NCBI GenBank assembly: GCA_963823515.1
Contig: CAWGMB010000011.1
Location: forward strand, 62,001-126,000
Source of the DNA: Miltoncostaea sp963823515
GTDB lineage: Bacteria > Actinomycetota > Thermoleophilia > Miltoncostaeales > Miltoncostaeaceae
Length of the DNA stretch: 64,000 nucleotides
Direction: 5' to 3'
Below the pieces are notes generated by a model that searched no databases, had not been told where the DNA came from, and saw nothing but the letters and a program-made list of their open reading frames with translations. Shown one piece after another: positions 34,616-44,128 of the stretch. How positions within the stretch are numbered: position 1 is the first letter of the stretch; the number at the start of each line of letters is the position of its first letter. A program made the translations under genes and the position numbers.

Positions 34616-35341
34616 GTGGGGGCTTCCTGGAGATCGATCGTCGCCGCGGGTGTCGCGGCCTGCCTCGCCGGGGCCGCCCCGGCGGTCGGACATGACGCCG
34701 CCGAGCGGACGCGGCCGACCCTCACGGCCCGCGTGGTGCTCCCGGTCACCGCTCTCGGCGCGCCGCGCACCGGCGCGGCCCCGAAGATGCGGCTGGTGGG
34801 CGCCACCACCTGGACGGGCAGCGCTCAACGCCTGATGGTCACCGGCTCCCATACCGACGCGCACGGGCGCGACTGGGTGCGTGTGCAACTGCCCGTGCGG
34901 CCGAACGCGTCGAACGGCTGGGTGCCCGCCGACCGCCTGCGCCTCAGCACCACCCGCGTCCGCTTCGAGGTGCACCTGGGGTCGCGGCGGCTCGAGATCT
35001 GGCGGGGCACCCGCCGGATCGCCGCCTGGCCGGCCGGGATCGGCCGCCCGGGCACCCCGACCCCCGTCGGGCGGTTCGCGATCCAGGACCCCGTCCCGAC
35101 CCTGCCGGAGTGGCGCGGCGTCTACGGGCGCTTCACGCTGACGCTCACCGCGCACTCCCCCACGCTGCGCCGCTTCATGGGAGGCGATGCGCTGGTGGCG
35201 ATCCACGGGACCGGCACGGGCCGTTCCTGGCGGGTCGGCCGGGCGTCGAGTTACGGCTGCGTGATCCTCTCGGAGCCGGCGCTGGCGGTGGCCGCGCGCT
35301 ACGCCCGGGCCGGGACGCCGGTGGTGATCGACCGTTCGTAG
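34616..35341 (+). CDS. L,D-transpeptidase (YkuD domain), exported
   Basis: A 241-residue exported peptidoglycan crosslinking enzyme. GTG 34616 opens a signal peptide (residues 1-25). An SH3-like segment (about 35-105) precedes the YkuD domain (about 110-240), with RFEVHLGSRRLEIWRGTRRI, GTPTPVGRFAI, and the catalytic motif IHGTGTGRSWRVGRASSYGCVILS, whose Cys follows the SYG triad. The usual S-H-G-C is SYGC, a Tyr for His change one residue before Gly; the catalytic His of IHG is present. It would form 3-3 crosslinks or anchor proteins. Confidence 0.82.
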   Translation: MGASWRSIVAAGVAACLAGAAPAVGHDAAERTRPTLTARVVLPVTALGAPRTGAAPKMRLVGATTWTGSAQRLMVTGSHTDAHGRDWVRVQLPVRPNASNGWVPADRLRLSTTRVRFEVHLGSRRLEIWRGTRRIAAWPAGIGRPGTPTPVGRFAIQDPVPTLPEWRGVYGRFTLTLTAHSPTLRRFMGGDALVAIHGTGTGRSWRVGRASSYGCVILSEPALAVAARYARAGTPVVIDRS

Positions 35342-35374
35342 TCCGGATCGGGAGCCGGGCCCTATCCTTTAGGG

Positions 35375-35698
35375 ATGCTCCCGTTCTCGCAGCGCTCGTG
35401 GGCGCGCATGCTGGCCGTGGTCTGCGCCTGGTGGGTCGCCCTCGCCTTCGGACGCACCGCCCGCATGGCGCAGATGCTGGGCGTCAGCGAGTCGGAGGTC
35501 CGCGCTCTCGGCGCCCGTGACGCGGTCAACGCGCTCGGGCTCGCCTTCTCGGCCGACCCGCGGGGGGCGATCGGCGCCCGGGCGCTCTTCGACCTGACCG
35601 ACGCCGCCCACTACGGGCGCGACAGGCCGCGCGTGCTGGCCATGACGGCCGGCTTCGCCGCCTTCGGGGCCCTCGGGCTGCTGGCGAAGCGGCGCTGA
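35375..35698 (+). CDS. small membrane protein of unknown function (DUF4267-like)
   Basis: A 107-residue protein starting at ATG 35375. Hydrophobic segments at about 10-26 and 87-102 flank a helical middle with GARDAVNALGLAF, a motif resembling the AR-x2-GARD-x2-NALGL pattern of small actinobacterial membrane proteins sometimes labelled DUF4267. No catalytic residues stand out. Function unknown; it lies 33 nt after the transpeptidase and 26 nt before a hydrolase, so may be part of the same transcript. Confidence 0.6.
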   Translation: MLPFSQRSWARMLAVVCAWWVALAFGRTARMAQMLGVSESEVRALGARDAVNALGLAFSADPRGAIGARALFDLTDAAHYGRDRPRVLAMTAGFAAFGALGLLAKRR

Positions 35699-35724
35699 GC
35701 ACGGCCCTCTCGAGCGGCGCCGCG

Positions 35725-36335
35725 ATGCGCCACACCGGCCCGCGCGACGGGATCCCCGTGGTGTGCGTCAACGGCGGCACCGGCCGGCTGGCGCCCGGCG
35801 ACTGGAGCGGCTCGCTTGAGTGGCTGGTCGGGGCCCTCTCTCCGCGGTTCCCCGCGCTCGCGTTCCACGAGGTGCGCTACCGCGTGAAGTCGTGGAAGGC
35901 GCTCGACGAGTGCATCGAGGACGCCTGGGCGGCGCTCGACGCGGTGCGGGATCCCGATGGCCGCAACACGCTGATGATCGGCTTCTCCATGGGCGGGGCC
36001 GTGTCGATCGGCTGCGCCGGCCACCCCAGCGTCAGCGGCGTGGTCGGCCTGGCCCCCTGGATCCCGCCGCGGATTGACGTCCACTCCCTCGAGGGCAAGC
36101 GCATGTCGGTGATCCACGGGTCGCTCGACGGCGGCCTGCCGGGCATCCCGGGCGTCAGCCCGCGCAGCTCCCGCGCCGGCCTCGAGCGCATCGCCGCGGC
36201 GGGCGCCGAGGCCCGCTACTCGCTCATCCGCGGCGCCGTCCACCCCATCGCCGTCCGCTGGCGGGGCGGGCGGCCCCTGCCCCTGCCCCGGGCGCGCACC
36301 TGGGCGCGCCTCGTGGGGAAGGAGCTGACGCGGTT

Positions 36336-36357
<22 letters not shown>
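35725..36357 (+). CDS. alpha/beta hydrolase
   Basis: A 210-residue hydrolase fold. The nucleophile elbow GFSMGGAVS (Ser near residue 91) and a late His in RGAVHPIAVRW (about 173) are visible, and the central strand LMIG precedes the elbow. The lid is short, giving a small protein. Substrate unknown; esterase or thioesterase are possible. Its 3' end overlaps the desaturase gene by 22 nt in convergent orientation. Confidence 0.75.
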
Positions 36358-37286
<929 letters not shown>

Positions 37287-37342
37287 GTGGACCCGTCTCT
37301 CATTCGACGACAGGGTAGCCGGGAGGCCGGAGTCCGGGTCCC

Positions 37343-37379
37343 CTCATCCGTCTACGTGGGAGGACCGTATACGGATGAG
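37343..37379. promoter_or_regulatory. inverted repeat in the desaturase / FAD oxidoreductase divergent region
   Basis: CTCATCCGT (37343-37351) and ACGGATGAG (37371-37379) are perfect 9-nt complements 19 nt apart; the second arm overlaps the 10-bp palindrome CCGTATACGG (37365-37374). Position in the 131-nt divergent gap suggests an operator for a dimeric regulator of both directions. Confidence 0.5.
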
Positions 37380-37417
37380 ATGACGTCGCAAGAGACCATC
37401 GGCCCACGGGGGCGACT

Positions 37418-38659
37418 ATGAGGGTCGCCGTCATCGGGTCGGGCATCGCGGGCCTCGGGGCCGCGCACGCCCTCTCCCGCGTCCACGACGTCGAGGTCTT
37501 CGAGCGCGACAGCCGGCCCGGCGGACACGCCAACACGGTCACGGTGCCGCGGCCGGGCGGCGGCGAGCTGCACCTCGACACCGGCTTCCTGGTGCACAAC
37601 GAGCACAACTATCCCCTGCTCAGCCGCCTCTTCCGCGAGCTCGGCGTGCGGGTGCAAGACTCGGACATGTCGTTCGCCGTCAGCTGCCCTTCGTCCGGGC
37701 TCGAGTACTCGGCGGTGCGGCTGTGGTCGCAGCCGCGCACCCTGGCGAACCCCGCGGTGCTCGGACTGTTCCGCGAGGTGGTCCGGTTCCTGAGGACCGG
37801 GCACAATGCCCTCGAGGAGCGTCATGCGCGCAGCACGCTCGACGACTACGTCACGAATGAGGGCTACTCGCGGCGATTCCGCGACCTCTATCTCGTGCCC
37901 TTCGCCTCGGCGCTCTGGTCGACCGCGCCCGCCCAGACGCTCGCCTTCCCGGTCTCGTACGCCGTGCGCTTCTTCCAGAACCACGGGCTGCTCGGGTTCC
38001 GCCGGCGCCAGTGGCGGACCGTCACGGGCGGGAGCCGCACCTACGTCCGGGCCATCACGGCACCCCTCGGCGACCGGCTGCGCCTCGGGGCCGAGGTGCG
38101 GGCGATCGCCCGCGACGCCGACGGGGTCGAAGTGCGCACCGCCGACGACGCCGCCCATCGGTTCGACGCGGTCGTGGTGGCCGCCCACGCACCGCAGGCG
38201 CTGGCGATGCTCGCAGACGCCGACGAGCGCGAGCGCGCCGTGCTCGGCGCCTTCCGCACCACGCTCAACAGCACCGTGCTCCACACCGACGAGAGCCTGC
38301 TGCCGCGCCGGCCGGCGTCGCGGGGCTCGTGGAACTACCTGATCGACGACGTCAACCGGCCCTCCGCGCAGCCGACGGTCACCTACTACCTCAACAAGCT
38401 CCAGGCCATCGACGGGCCCGAGCACTACTGCGTCACGTTGAACCGCGACGACCTGATCGCGGAGGATCGCGTGATCCGGCGCGTCGAGTACGCCCATCCG
38501 CTCTACACCTTCGAGTCGCTCGCGGCGCAGGAGCGCCTGCCCACGCTGAACGGACGGCGCAGGACCTTCTTCTGCGGCGCCTACCACGGGGTCGGCTTCC
38601 ACGAGGACGGCCTGGCCTCGGGCCTCCGCGCCGCCGCCGGGCTGGGGGCGAGCTGGTGA
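37418..38659 (+). CDS. FAD-dependent amine-oxidase-like oxidoreductase (COG2907 type)
   Basis: A 413-residue flavoprotein. VAVIGSGIAGLGAAHALS with VFERDSRPGGHANTV forms the FAD site; LDTGFLVHNEHNYPLL and GGSRTYVRAI follow. The C-terminal end FFCGAYHGVGFHEDGLASGLRAAAG closes the FAD fold. This type is almost always next to DUF1365 and cyclopropane-fatty-acid-synthase-like genes, as here, and is thought to act on unsaturated or methylated acyl chains. Exact reaction unknown. The start of the next gene overlaps its stop (GTGA). Confidence 0.85.
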   Translation: MRVAVIGSGIAGLGAAHALSRVHDVEVFERDSRPGGHANTVTVPRPGGGELHLDTGFLVHNEHNYPLLSRLFRELGVRVQDSDMSFAVSCPSSGLEYSAVRLWSQPRTLANPAVLGLFREVVRFLRTGHNALEERHARSTLDDYVTNEGYSRRFRDLYLVPFASALWSTAPAQTLAFPVSYAVRFFQNHGLLGFRRRQWRTVTGGSRTYVRAITAPLGDRLRLGAEVRAIARDADGVEVRTADDAAHRFDAVVVAAHAPQALAMLADADERERAVLGAFRTTLNSTVLHTDESLLPRRPASRGSWNYLIDDVNRPSAQPTVTYYLNKLQAIDGPEHYCVTLNRDDLIAEDRVIRRVEYAHPLYTFESLAAQERLPTLNGRRRTFFCGAYHGVGFHEDGLASGLRAAAGLGASW

Positions 38660-40770
38660 GGTCGGCGCTCTACGAGGGCACGCTGATGCACGCGCGCACC
38701 GTTCCCACGAGCAACATCTTCCGCTATCCGGTCTGCTTCTACGGGCTCGACCTCGACGAGCTGCCCGAACTCGACCGGCGCATCCGCTTGTTCGGGTACA
38801 ACCGCCGCAACGTCGTGAGCTTCCGCGACGGCGACCACCTGGGCGACCCGGCGCGGCCGGTGAAGGAGAACATCCTCGCGTTCCTCGCCGAGCGCGGGAT
38901 CGACCTCGGCCCGGGGGGCCGGGTGACGCTCCTGACCAACCTGCGTCTGCTCGGCCACGTCTTCAACCCGGTCAGCTACTTCTACTGCCACCGGGCGGAC
39001 GGAGAGCTCGCGGCGATCGTCGCCGAGGTCTCCAACACGTTCGGCGAACGGCACCCGTACCTCCTGACCGCCGAGAACCAGGTCAAGGACGGGGCGCGCC
39101 GGGTCTACGAGCACCCGAAGCTCATGCACGTCTCCCCGTTCTTCGGGATGGACCAGACCTACCGCTTCTCCTTCACCGAGCCGGGGGAGAAGGTCCACGC
39201 GGGGGTCGGGATCATCGAGGGCGACGAGCGGCCCTTCTGGGCCGAGCTGTCCGGCGTGCGCCGGCCGCTCACCAACGCGGCGCTCGCGCGGGCCCTCACG
39301 CGCTACCCCCTGATGTCGCAGCAGGTGACCGGCCTCATCCACTGGCAGGCGGTGAAGCTCTCCATGAAGAAGGTGCCCTTCCATCGCAAGCCGCGGTTCT
39401 CCCCCGGGGAGGGATCGCGGTCCACGCCCGAGCCGGAGCGCGCGGGCGCCACCACGGCGATTCTCGACGCCCCGGCCCGGGCCGGCGAAGCGCCGACGTC
39501 CGGGCGCACGGCCCTGCGCCCGCTGCCGCCGGCGAGGCGCTCGCCCTTCACCGGCGTCGCGCGGCGGCTCGGCCTGTGGGGCCTGTCCCACCCGGCACGC
39601 GGGCGCATCTCGGTGCGGCTGCCCGACGGCACGGTGCGCCGCGGCGGCGACCCGGCCACCGGGCCCGACATCACGGTGACGGTCAACTCGAAGAACCTCT
39701 GGCGGCGGCTCGCCACCCGCGGGCGCCTGGCGATCGGCGAGTCGTACGTCGCCGGGGACTGGCGCACCGACGACCTGGTGGGCCTGCTCGAGACCCTCGC
39801 GCTCTCGGGCGAGCAGGCCCGGCGGCGACGGCCCTGGTCGGCGTGGATGGAGCTCCAGCGCCGCCGGCCGCACCTGCCCCCGCGCTCGGACCTGCACGGG
39901 GCCAAGCGCGACATCCAGTACCACTACGACATCGGCAACGACCTCTACGCGCTCTTCCTCGACCCGTCGTGGACCTACTCGTGCGCGTTCTTCGAGCACC
40001 CGGACATGTCCCTGCAGCAGGCCCAGGAGGCCAAGTACCGGCGTATCGCCGACAAGCTCGGCCTCGGGCCCGACGCGCACGTCCTGGAGATCGGCTGCGG
40101 CTGGGGCGGCTTCGCGATGCACGCGGCCCGCGAGTGGGGCGCGCGCGTCACCGGCCTCACCCTCTCGCAGGAGCAGGCCGCCCTCGCGCGCGAGCGGATC
40201 GCCGAGGCCGGGCTCTCCGACCGCATCGAGATCCTCCTGCAGGACTACCGGCAGATGGAGGGCCGCTTCACCCACATCGCCTCGATCGAGATGCTCGAGG
40301 CGATCGGGCACCGCGAGCTGCCGGTCTTCTTCCGGTCGTGCGACCGCCTCCTCGATCAGGGGGGCGTCGCATGCGTCCAGACGATCGCCGTCCCCGACCA
40401 GACCTACGAGCGATACCGGCGCGGCCACGACTGGATCCGGGAGTACGTCTTCCCGGGGGCGCTCATCCCGTCGCTGGAGGCCGTGACGAAGGCGATGACC
40501 CGCTCGTCGGGGCTGATCGTGCACGGGGTCGAGAACATCGGCTACCACTACGCCGAGACGCTGCGCCAGTGGCGCGAGCGCTTCCTCGCCAACCGGGCGC
40601 AGGTGCTCGCGCTCGGGTACGACGAGCGCTTCATCCGCACCTGGGACTTCTACCTCGCCTTCTGCGAGGCGGGGTTCCGCACGCGCGCGCTGCACGACTA
40701 CCAGCTGGTGCTCACCCGGCCGTTCAACGACCGGCTCCCCACCGAGCCGAGCCCTCGCATGACCTTCTGA
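38656..40770 (+). CDS. DUF1365-cyclopropane-fatty-acid synthase fusion protein
   Basis: A 704-residue protein joining two families usually encoded by adjacent genes. Residues 1-240: DUF1365 (LYEGTLMHARTVPTSNIFRYPVCFYGLDLDELPELD; NLRLLGHVFNPVSYFYCHR; HPKLMHVSPFFGMDQTYRF). Residues 240-290: Pro/Ala linker. Residues 300-690: SAM-dependent CFA synthase/methyltransferase (GRLAIGESYVAGDW; DIQYHYDIGNDLYALFLDPSWTYSCAFF; VLEIGCGWGGFAMHAAREWGARVTGLTLS; IEMLEAIGHRELPVFF; YVFPGALIPSLE). GTG 38656 overlaps the oxidoreductase stop. No stop codon or indel separates the halves. It would methylate or cyclopropanate phospholipid acyl chains at the membrane surface. Confidence 0.85.
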   Translation: MRSALYEGTLMHARTVPTSNIFRYPVCFYGLDLDELPELDRRIRLFGYNRRNVVSFRDGDHLGDPARPVKENILAFLAERGIDLGPGGRVTLLTNLRLLGHVFNPVSYFYCHRADGELAAIVAEVSNTFGERHPYLLTAENQVKDGARRVYEHPKLMHVSPFFGMDQTYRFSFTEPGEKVHAGVGIIEGDERPFWAELSGVRRPLTNAALARALTRYPLMSQQVTGLIHWQAVKLSMKKVPFHRKPRFSPGEGSRSTPEPERAGATTAILDAPARAGEAPTSGRTALRPLPPARRSPFTGVARRLGLWGLSHPARGRISVRLPDGTVRRGGDPATGPDITVTVNSKNLWRRLATRGRLAIGESYVAGDWRTDDLVGLLETLALSGEQARRRRPWSAWMELQRRRPHLPPRSDLHGAKRDIQYHYDIGNDLYALFLDPSWTYSCAFFEHPDMSLQQAQEAKYRRIADKLGLGPDAHVLEIGCGWGGFAMHAAREWGARVTGLTLSQEQAALARERIAEAGLSDRIEILLQDYRQMEGRFTHIASIEMLEAIGHRELPVFFRSCDRLLDQGGVACVQTIAVPDQTYERYRRGHDWIREYVFPGALIPSLEAVTKAMTRSSGLIVHGVENIGYHYAETLRQWRERFLANRAQVLALGYDERFIRTWDFYLAFCEAGFRTRALHDYQLVLTRPFNDRLPTEPSPRMTF

Positions 40771-40780
40771 CGCCGATGGA

Positions 40781-41587
40781 ATGGAGCAGCGGATGCCGCT
40801 GAAGGACCAGGTCGTCTGGATCACGGGAGCCTCGTCGGGCATCGGCGCCGAGGTGGCGCTGGAGCTCGCCCGGCGCGGTGCGCGGGTCGTCGTCACCGCC
40901 CGGCGGGCCGAGGCGCTCGAGGAGCTCGCCGGCCGCTCGGCGGGCATCGCCGCCGCGCCGGGCGACATCACCGACCACGAGGGGATCGCCGCCGTGGTGG
41001 AGGGGATCCTCGCCTCGCACGGGGGCATCGACGTCGCGCTCCTCAACGCGGGGACGTACGAGCCGGTCCTCCCCGAGGACTTCTCGGCCGGGCTCTTCCG
41101 GCCGCACGTCGAGGTCAACATCATGGGCACGGTCAACTGCATCGAGGCCGTGCTGCCCCACATGCGCGCCCGCCGCTCGGGACGGGTCGCGGTGGTGGCG
41201 AGCGTCACCGGCTTCGCCGCGCTGCCCATGGCGAGCGCCTACGGGGCGACCAAGGCCTTCCTCATCAGCATGTGCGACAGCCTGCGCGCCGACCTGGCGG
41301 GCGAGGGGTCGGGCGTGCAGGTCACCGTGGTCGCGCCGGGCTTCGTGAAGACCGGCCTGACCGAGCAGAACGACTTCGAGATGCCCTTCGTGATCGAGGC
41401 CCCCGAGGCCGCCCGGATCATCGCCGACGGCCTGGAGTCCGGCGACGCGGAGATCGCCTTCCCGCGGCGGATGTCACTGGCGATGAAGGCGATCGGCCGC
41501 TGGCTGCCGGGCCCGGTGCGCAGGAGCTACGTGGCCCGGATCGCGCGCCGGCGGCACCGGGCGCGCCAGAAGGCGGCGAAGGGGTAG
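40781..41587 (+). CDS. short-chain dehydrogenase/reductase
   Basis: A 268-residue classical SDR (264 if started at ATG 40793). VWITGASSGIGAEVALELARRG is the NAD(P) motif; LNAG, then SVTGFAALPMASAYGATKAFL gives the Ser and the YxxxK (Tyr-Gly-Ala-Thr-Lys) catalytic residues. A C-terminal extension (SLAMKAIGRWLPGPVRRSYVARIARRRHR) is basic and may touch the membrane. Located 10-22 nt after the lipid fusion gene, it is probably in the same transcript and could act on a fatty aldehyde or ketone; substrate unproven. Confidence 0.85.
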   Translation: MEQRMPLKDQVVWITGASSGIGAEVALELARRGARVVVTARRAEALEELAGRSAGIAAAPGDITDHEGIAAVVEGILASHGGIDVALLNAGTYEPVLPEDFSAGLFRPHVEVNIMGTVNCIEAVLPHMRARRSGRVAVVASVTGFAALPMASAYGATKAFLISMCDSLRADLAGEGSGVQVTVVAPGFVKTGLTEQNDFEMPFVIEAPEAARIIADGLESGDAEIAFPRRMSLAMKAIGRWLPGPVRRSYVARIARRRHRARQKAAKG

Positions 41588-41588
41588 C

Positions 41589-41920
41589 TCAGCCGCTCAG
41601 CCCGAGAGGGCCAAGCGCACCGCGGCCCTGCACCGGCTCGCCGAGGGTCTGATGCGCGTGGTGGGCGCCCGTGATCGCCTCGGGGTCGCCGGAGCGCATC
41701 GGCACGACCACGGGGTGGACCAGGTCGGCGCCGTGGTCGGCGAGGATCTGCGCGCCGAGGATGCGGCCGGCGGTGCTCGGGATGCAGCCTCGGATCGGGC
41801 AGATGCCGCGGACGCGGTCCGCTCGATCACCACCACGCTCGCCTCGGCCTCCGCGGCGCGCGCGGCGGCGTTGATGCCCGCCCTCCCCGCGCCGATCACG
41901 ATCAGGTCGACGTCGCTCAT
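41589..41920 (-). pseudogene. internally deleted, frameshifted flavoprotein disulfide reductase remnant
   Basis: From ATG 41920 the frame reads MSDVDLIVIGAGRAGINAAARAAEAEASVVVIER, an FAD-binding N-terminus. The redox segment (CPIRGCIPS) appears only in the next frame, followed at once by ILGAQILADHGADLVHPVVVPMRSGDPEAI and HAHQTLGEPVQG, which is the C-terminal dimerisation domain of dihydrolipoamide/mercuric reductase relatives. Roughly 350 residues in between are gone. It is a deletion scar plus frameshift, and ends 2 nt after the convergent SDR gene. Confidence 0.7.
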
Positions 41921-42155
41921 CTCGCGGCTCCCACGGCTCGACGGTGACGCGCCTCCAGAGCGCCACCCGCTCCTTGAGGTCGGGCCGCCCCGGGCATGAG
42001 CGTTCCTTTCACGCGGGGCGCCCGCCGGAGGAGCGCCGACCTCCGCACCCTTGCAGCGCGGCCCCCCGGGCACGCCCGGAGCGTCGGGCCCGAACCTGTT
42101 CGGCGGTTCCTCTGGTCGTCGTCCGCCGAGCCGTCTACCATCCCGCCTACTACGG

Positions 42156-42320
42156 AAGGGAGGTGGTCCTATTGCATAGTGACTGTAGAGGTGGCAGTAG
42201 CTAGGGGCGTGCCCCTGATGCGCAGCTGCAGCGACGGGGATTCGTGACACGCCCCTGAGCCAAACCTCTTCTGCCACCGGGGCCCGGGACGGCTTTCTCC
42301 AGCCATCCCGGGCCCTTTTT
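42156..42320 (+). ncRNA. candidate structured RNA with strong intrinsic terminator
   Basis: Nested perfect helices are visible: GGTGGCAG (42190-42197) with CTGCCACC (42271-42278); inside it AGGGGCGTG (42203-42211) with CACGCCCCT (42248-42256); inside that CCCC (42212-42215) with GGGG (42236-42239). A terminator stem (42280-42294 with 42301-42315, one mismatch) followed by five T ends the unit. A very strong ribosome binding site (AAGGGAGGTGG, 42156-42166) precedes TTG 42172, which opens a 10-codon frame (MHSDCRGGSS). Either a regulatory RNA or a structured mRNA for a tiny peptide. It sits 21 nt before tRNA-Glu. I do not recognise an existing RNA family. Confidence 0.5.
42280..42320 (+). terminator. 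Rho-independent terminator with T-run
   Basis: GGGCCCGGGA-C-GGCT, loop TTCTCC, AGCC-A-TCCCGGGCCC, then TTTTT: a 14-bp stem with one mismatch (C/A). It is the only terminator in the window with a clear T-run, and isolates the upstream RNA from tRNA-Glu. Confidence 0.85.
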
Positions 42321-42341
42321 CTGGTCTACTTCGGTTGCCTG

Positions 42342-42414
42342 GCCCCCATCGTCTAGCGGCCCAGGACACCGCCCTTTCAAGGCGGCGGCACGGGTTCGAA
42401 TCCCGTTGGGGGCA
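42342..42414 (+). tRNA. tRNA-Glu (anticodon TTC)
   Basis: A 73-nt cloverleaf: acceptor GCCCCCA with TGGGGGC, discriminator A, anticodon stem CCGCC/GGCGG with loop CTTTCAA (anticodon TTC), T arm ACGGG-TTCGAAT-CCCGT. No CCA is encoded. Its 3' half, from the anticodon loop on, is repeated at 44129-44175, marking it as an integration site. Confidence 0.95.
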
Positions 42415-42418
42415 TCCC
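42372..42418 (+). repeat. 47-bp direct repeat / attachment site, proximal copy (in tRNA-Glu)
   Basis: Identical to 44129-44175. It begins in the anticodon stem and ends 4 nt past the tRNA, the usual shape of a tRNA attachment core. Confidence 0.85.
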
Positions 42419-42657
42419 GCTTCGCAACGACCTTCTCGGCCCAGAACCACAAGGAATCACGGCTCTCGTCCCTTTCGGCTGCCCGGCCGCTGCAACTCGC
42501 TTCTGCCCGAACCAGACCGCTGGAGCGGGGTCCATCTGGGGCGGCGACGACGGGAGCGGGCCGACGGCACCCGACCCGGCGGGGGGCGTGGCCCGACCCG
42601 CCGGACCGGCGACCTGACGGGCGGCGAGATGAGGGCGCAGACCCCGGCTGGGGAGGA

Positions 42658-43935
42658 TCAGGCGCGCGCCGGTAGCGCTCCGGGTGCGCCCGGATAGCGC
42701 GCGTCATCGGGGTAGCGATCGAAGGCGGCCCCGAGCCGGCGCCAATCCGCGAGCCAGCCCGCACCGATCTCGCGTCCCTCGTCGCGCAGACGACTCATGT
42801 GTCCCGCGCTGCGATCGAGCTTCGACGCGTGGCCGATGCCCCACGCGGTCTCGCGGCGCATCTTGATGGTGCGCACGGCGACCATCTTGCGCGTGTCCAG
42901 CGGCGGATGGACGGCGCCGTGCTGCTCGATCCATCGGTTGACGGTGAGGATGTTGTCGAGTTCCTGGTTGAGCGAGAGGTTGCCGGCGAGGTCGTTCTCG
43001 CGGTCGTGGATGTCATCGAGGCTGATGTCCAACGACGCGGGCGAGAACTCCTGCGGGTTGATCCGGATCACCCAGATCTCGTCGGGCTTGTCGTCGCGAT
43101 CGGGGGCGTCCAGCAGGTCCCGCACCGGGGGATTCTGCGAGTAGAGCCCGTCCCAGTAATAGCCCGTGCGCTTCACCGTGGTACCGGGATCGCAGGTGGG
43201 GAACTCCATCCCCTCGATGGCCTCCGCAGGCAGCACCTCGGGGAGGGTGCCCGAGGCCGCGACGCCCGCCAGCGAGAGCGCACGCCGCATGCGCCAGCGA
43301 TTGGCACCACGATTGGTATCCGCGCGTGGGGCCCGGAGACCCATCGCGCGCAGGGTGGTGTCAGAGTCGAAGATCTCGGTGTTGCCGCTCAGCACCTCGA
43401 TCGCCCCGGCCAGCATTCGCAGGCGCAACCGGGCGACGGCGGGCCAGTCGACGGCGTCGAAATGCGGGCACAGCGACCGCAGGAGCGCGGGAAATGCCAG
43501 GTACTCCTCGCGCACACCCGCCAGCGACAGCCCCGCGTGCGACAGCCGGCTCGTGAGGTCGTACGGGCTGGAGCTCACGGTGGGCAGGTGCGCCGCCTGC
43601 CAGCGCAGCGCCGCGCTCACCCACTGGTTGTGCACCCGCTCGGCCGGAGTCGTCGCGGTGAAGGTGGTCCACAGGTGGTCGAGCCGCTCGATCGCCGCAT
43701 CGATCGAGCCGCAGCGCGCATCGGCTCCGTTGGGCGCAAGGCCGTACCAGGTTGCGAGCGCGCACAGCGCCCCGGCGGAGGTGCCGCTGATGGCGGCGAT
43801 CTCGAACGTGTCCCCACCCTCAGGGTCGGCGTCCCAACGCCGTTTGGCCTCCAGGATCTCCGTGAGCACACCCCAGGTGAACGCGGCGTGGGTGCCGCCG
43901 CCCTGGCATGCGATGGCGATGCGCTTCGTGGCCAT
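42658..43935 (-). CDS. patatin-like phospholipase
   Basis: A 425-residue patatin-fold acyl hydrolase. ATG 43935 has AAGGGA 6 nt upstream; the longer frame to 44043 lacks a site. Oxyanion motif CQGGGTHAAF (about residue 10), nucleophile Ser in SGTSAGAL (about 52), and catalytic Asp in YYWDGLYSQNP (about 243) complete the Ser-Asp dyad. The rest is helical; the C-terminus is RRLGAAFDRYPD. It is likely a lipid A1/A2 acyl hydrolase. Relatives are virulence factors, housekeeping lipases, or effectors of CBASS anti-phage systems, but no cyclase partner of that kind is adjacent. It is the only gene in the tRNA-bounded insert. Confidence 0.9.
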   Translation of the reverse strand: MATKRIAIACQGGGTHAAFTWGVLTEILEAKRRWDADPEGGDTFEIAAISGTSAGALCALATWYGLAPNGADARCGSIDAAIERLDHLWTTFTATTPAERVHNQWVSAALRWQAAHLPTVSSSPYDLTSRLSHAGLSLAGVREEYLAFPALLRSLCPHFDAVDWPAVARLRLRMLAGAIEVLSGNTEIFDSDTTLRAMGLRAPRADTNRGANRWRMRRALSLAGVAASGTLPEVLPAEAIEGMEFPTCDPGTTVKRTGYYWDGLYSQNPPVRDLLDAPDRDDKPDEIWVIRINPQEFSPASLDISLDDIHDRENDLAGNLSLNQELDNILTVNRWIEQHGAVHPPLDTRKMVAVRTIKMRRETAWGIGHASKLDRSAGHMSRLRDEGREIGAGWLADWRRLGAAFDRYPDDARYPGAPGALPARA

Positions 43936-44128
43936 GCGCGTCCCTTCGAACGGGTGAGGGTGGTGGTCGATGAGGTGCGCACACATGGCGCCGCGGCCTC
44001 GACGTGGGGGTCGCGGGCGAAGATATCGACCCGGCGCGCTCATTCCAGGGTGCCCCGCGTCGTCGGCTCAGGGGGTCTCGCTGGGCTCTGACCGAGAAGA
44101 AAGCCTGCTCATCGCGGTCGTTACGCGA

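Noticed and set aside
42658..43935. Patatin as the effector of a CBASS anti-phage system
   Set aside because: CBASS needs a CD-NTase partner; none is adjacent, and the cyclase 700 bp away is a class III cyclase in a regulatory AAA-TPR protein.
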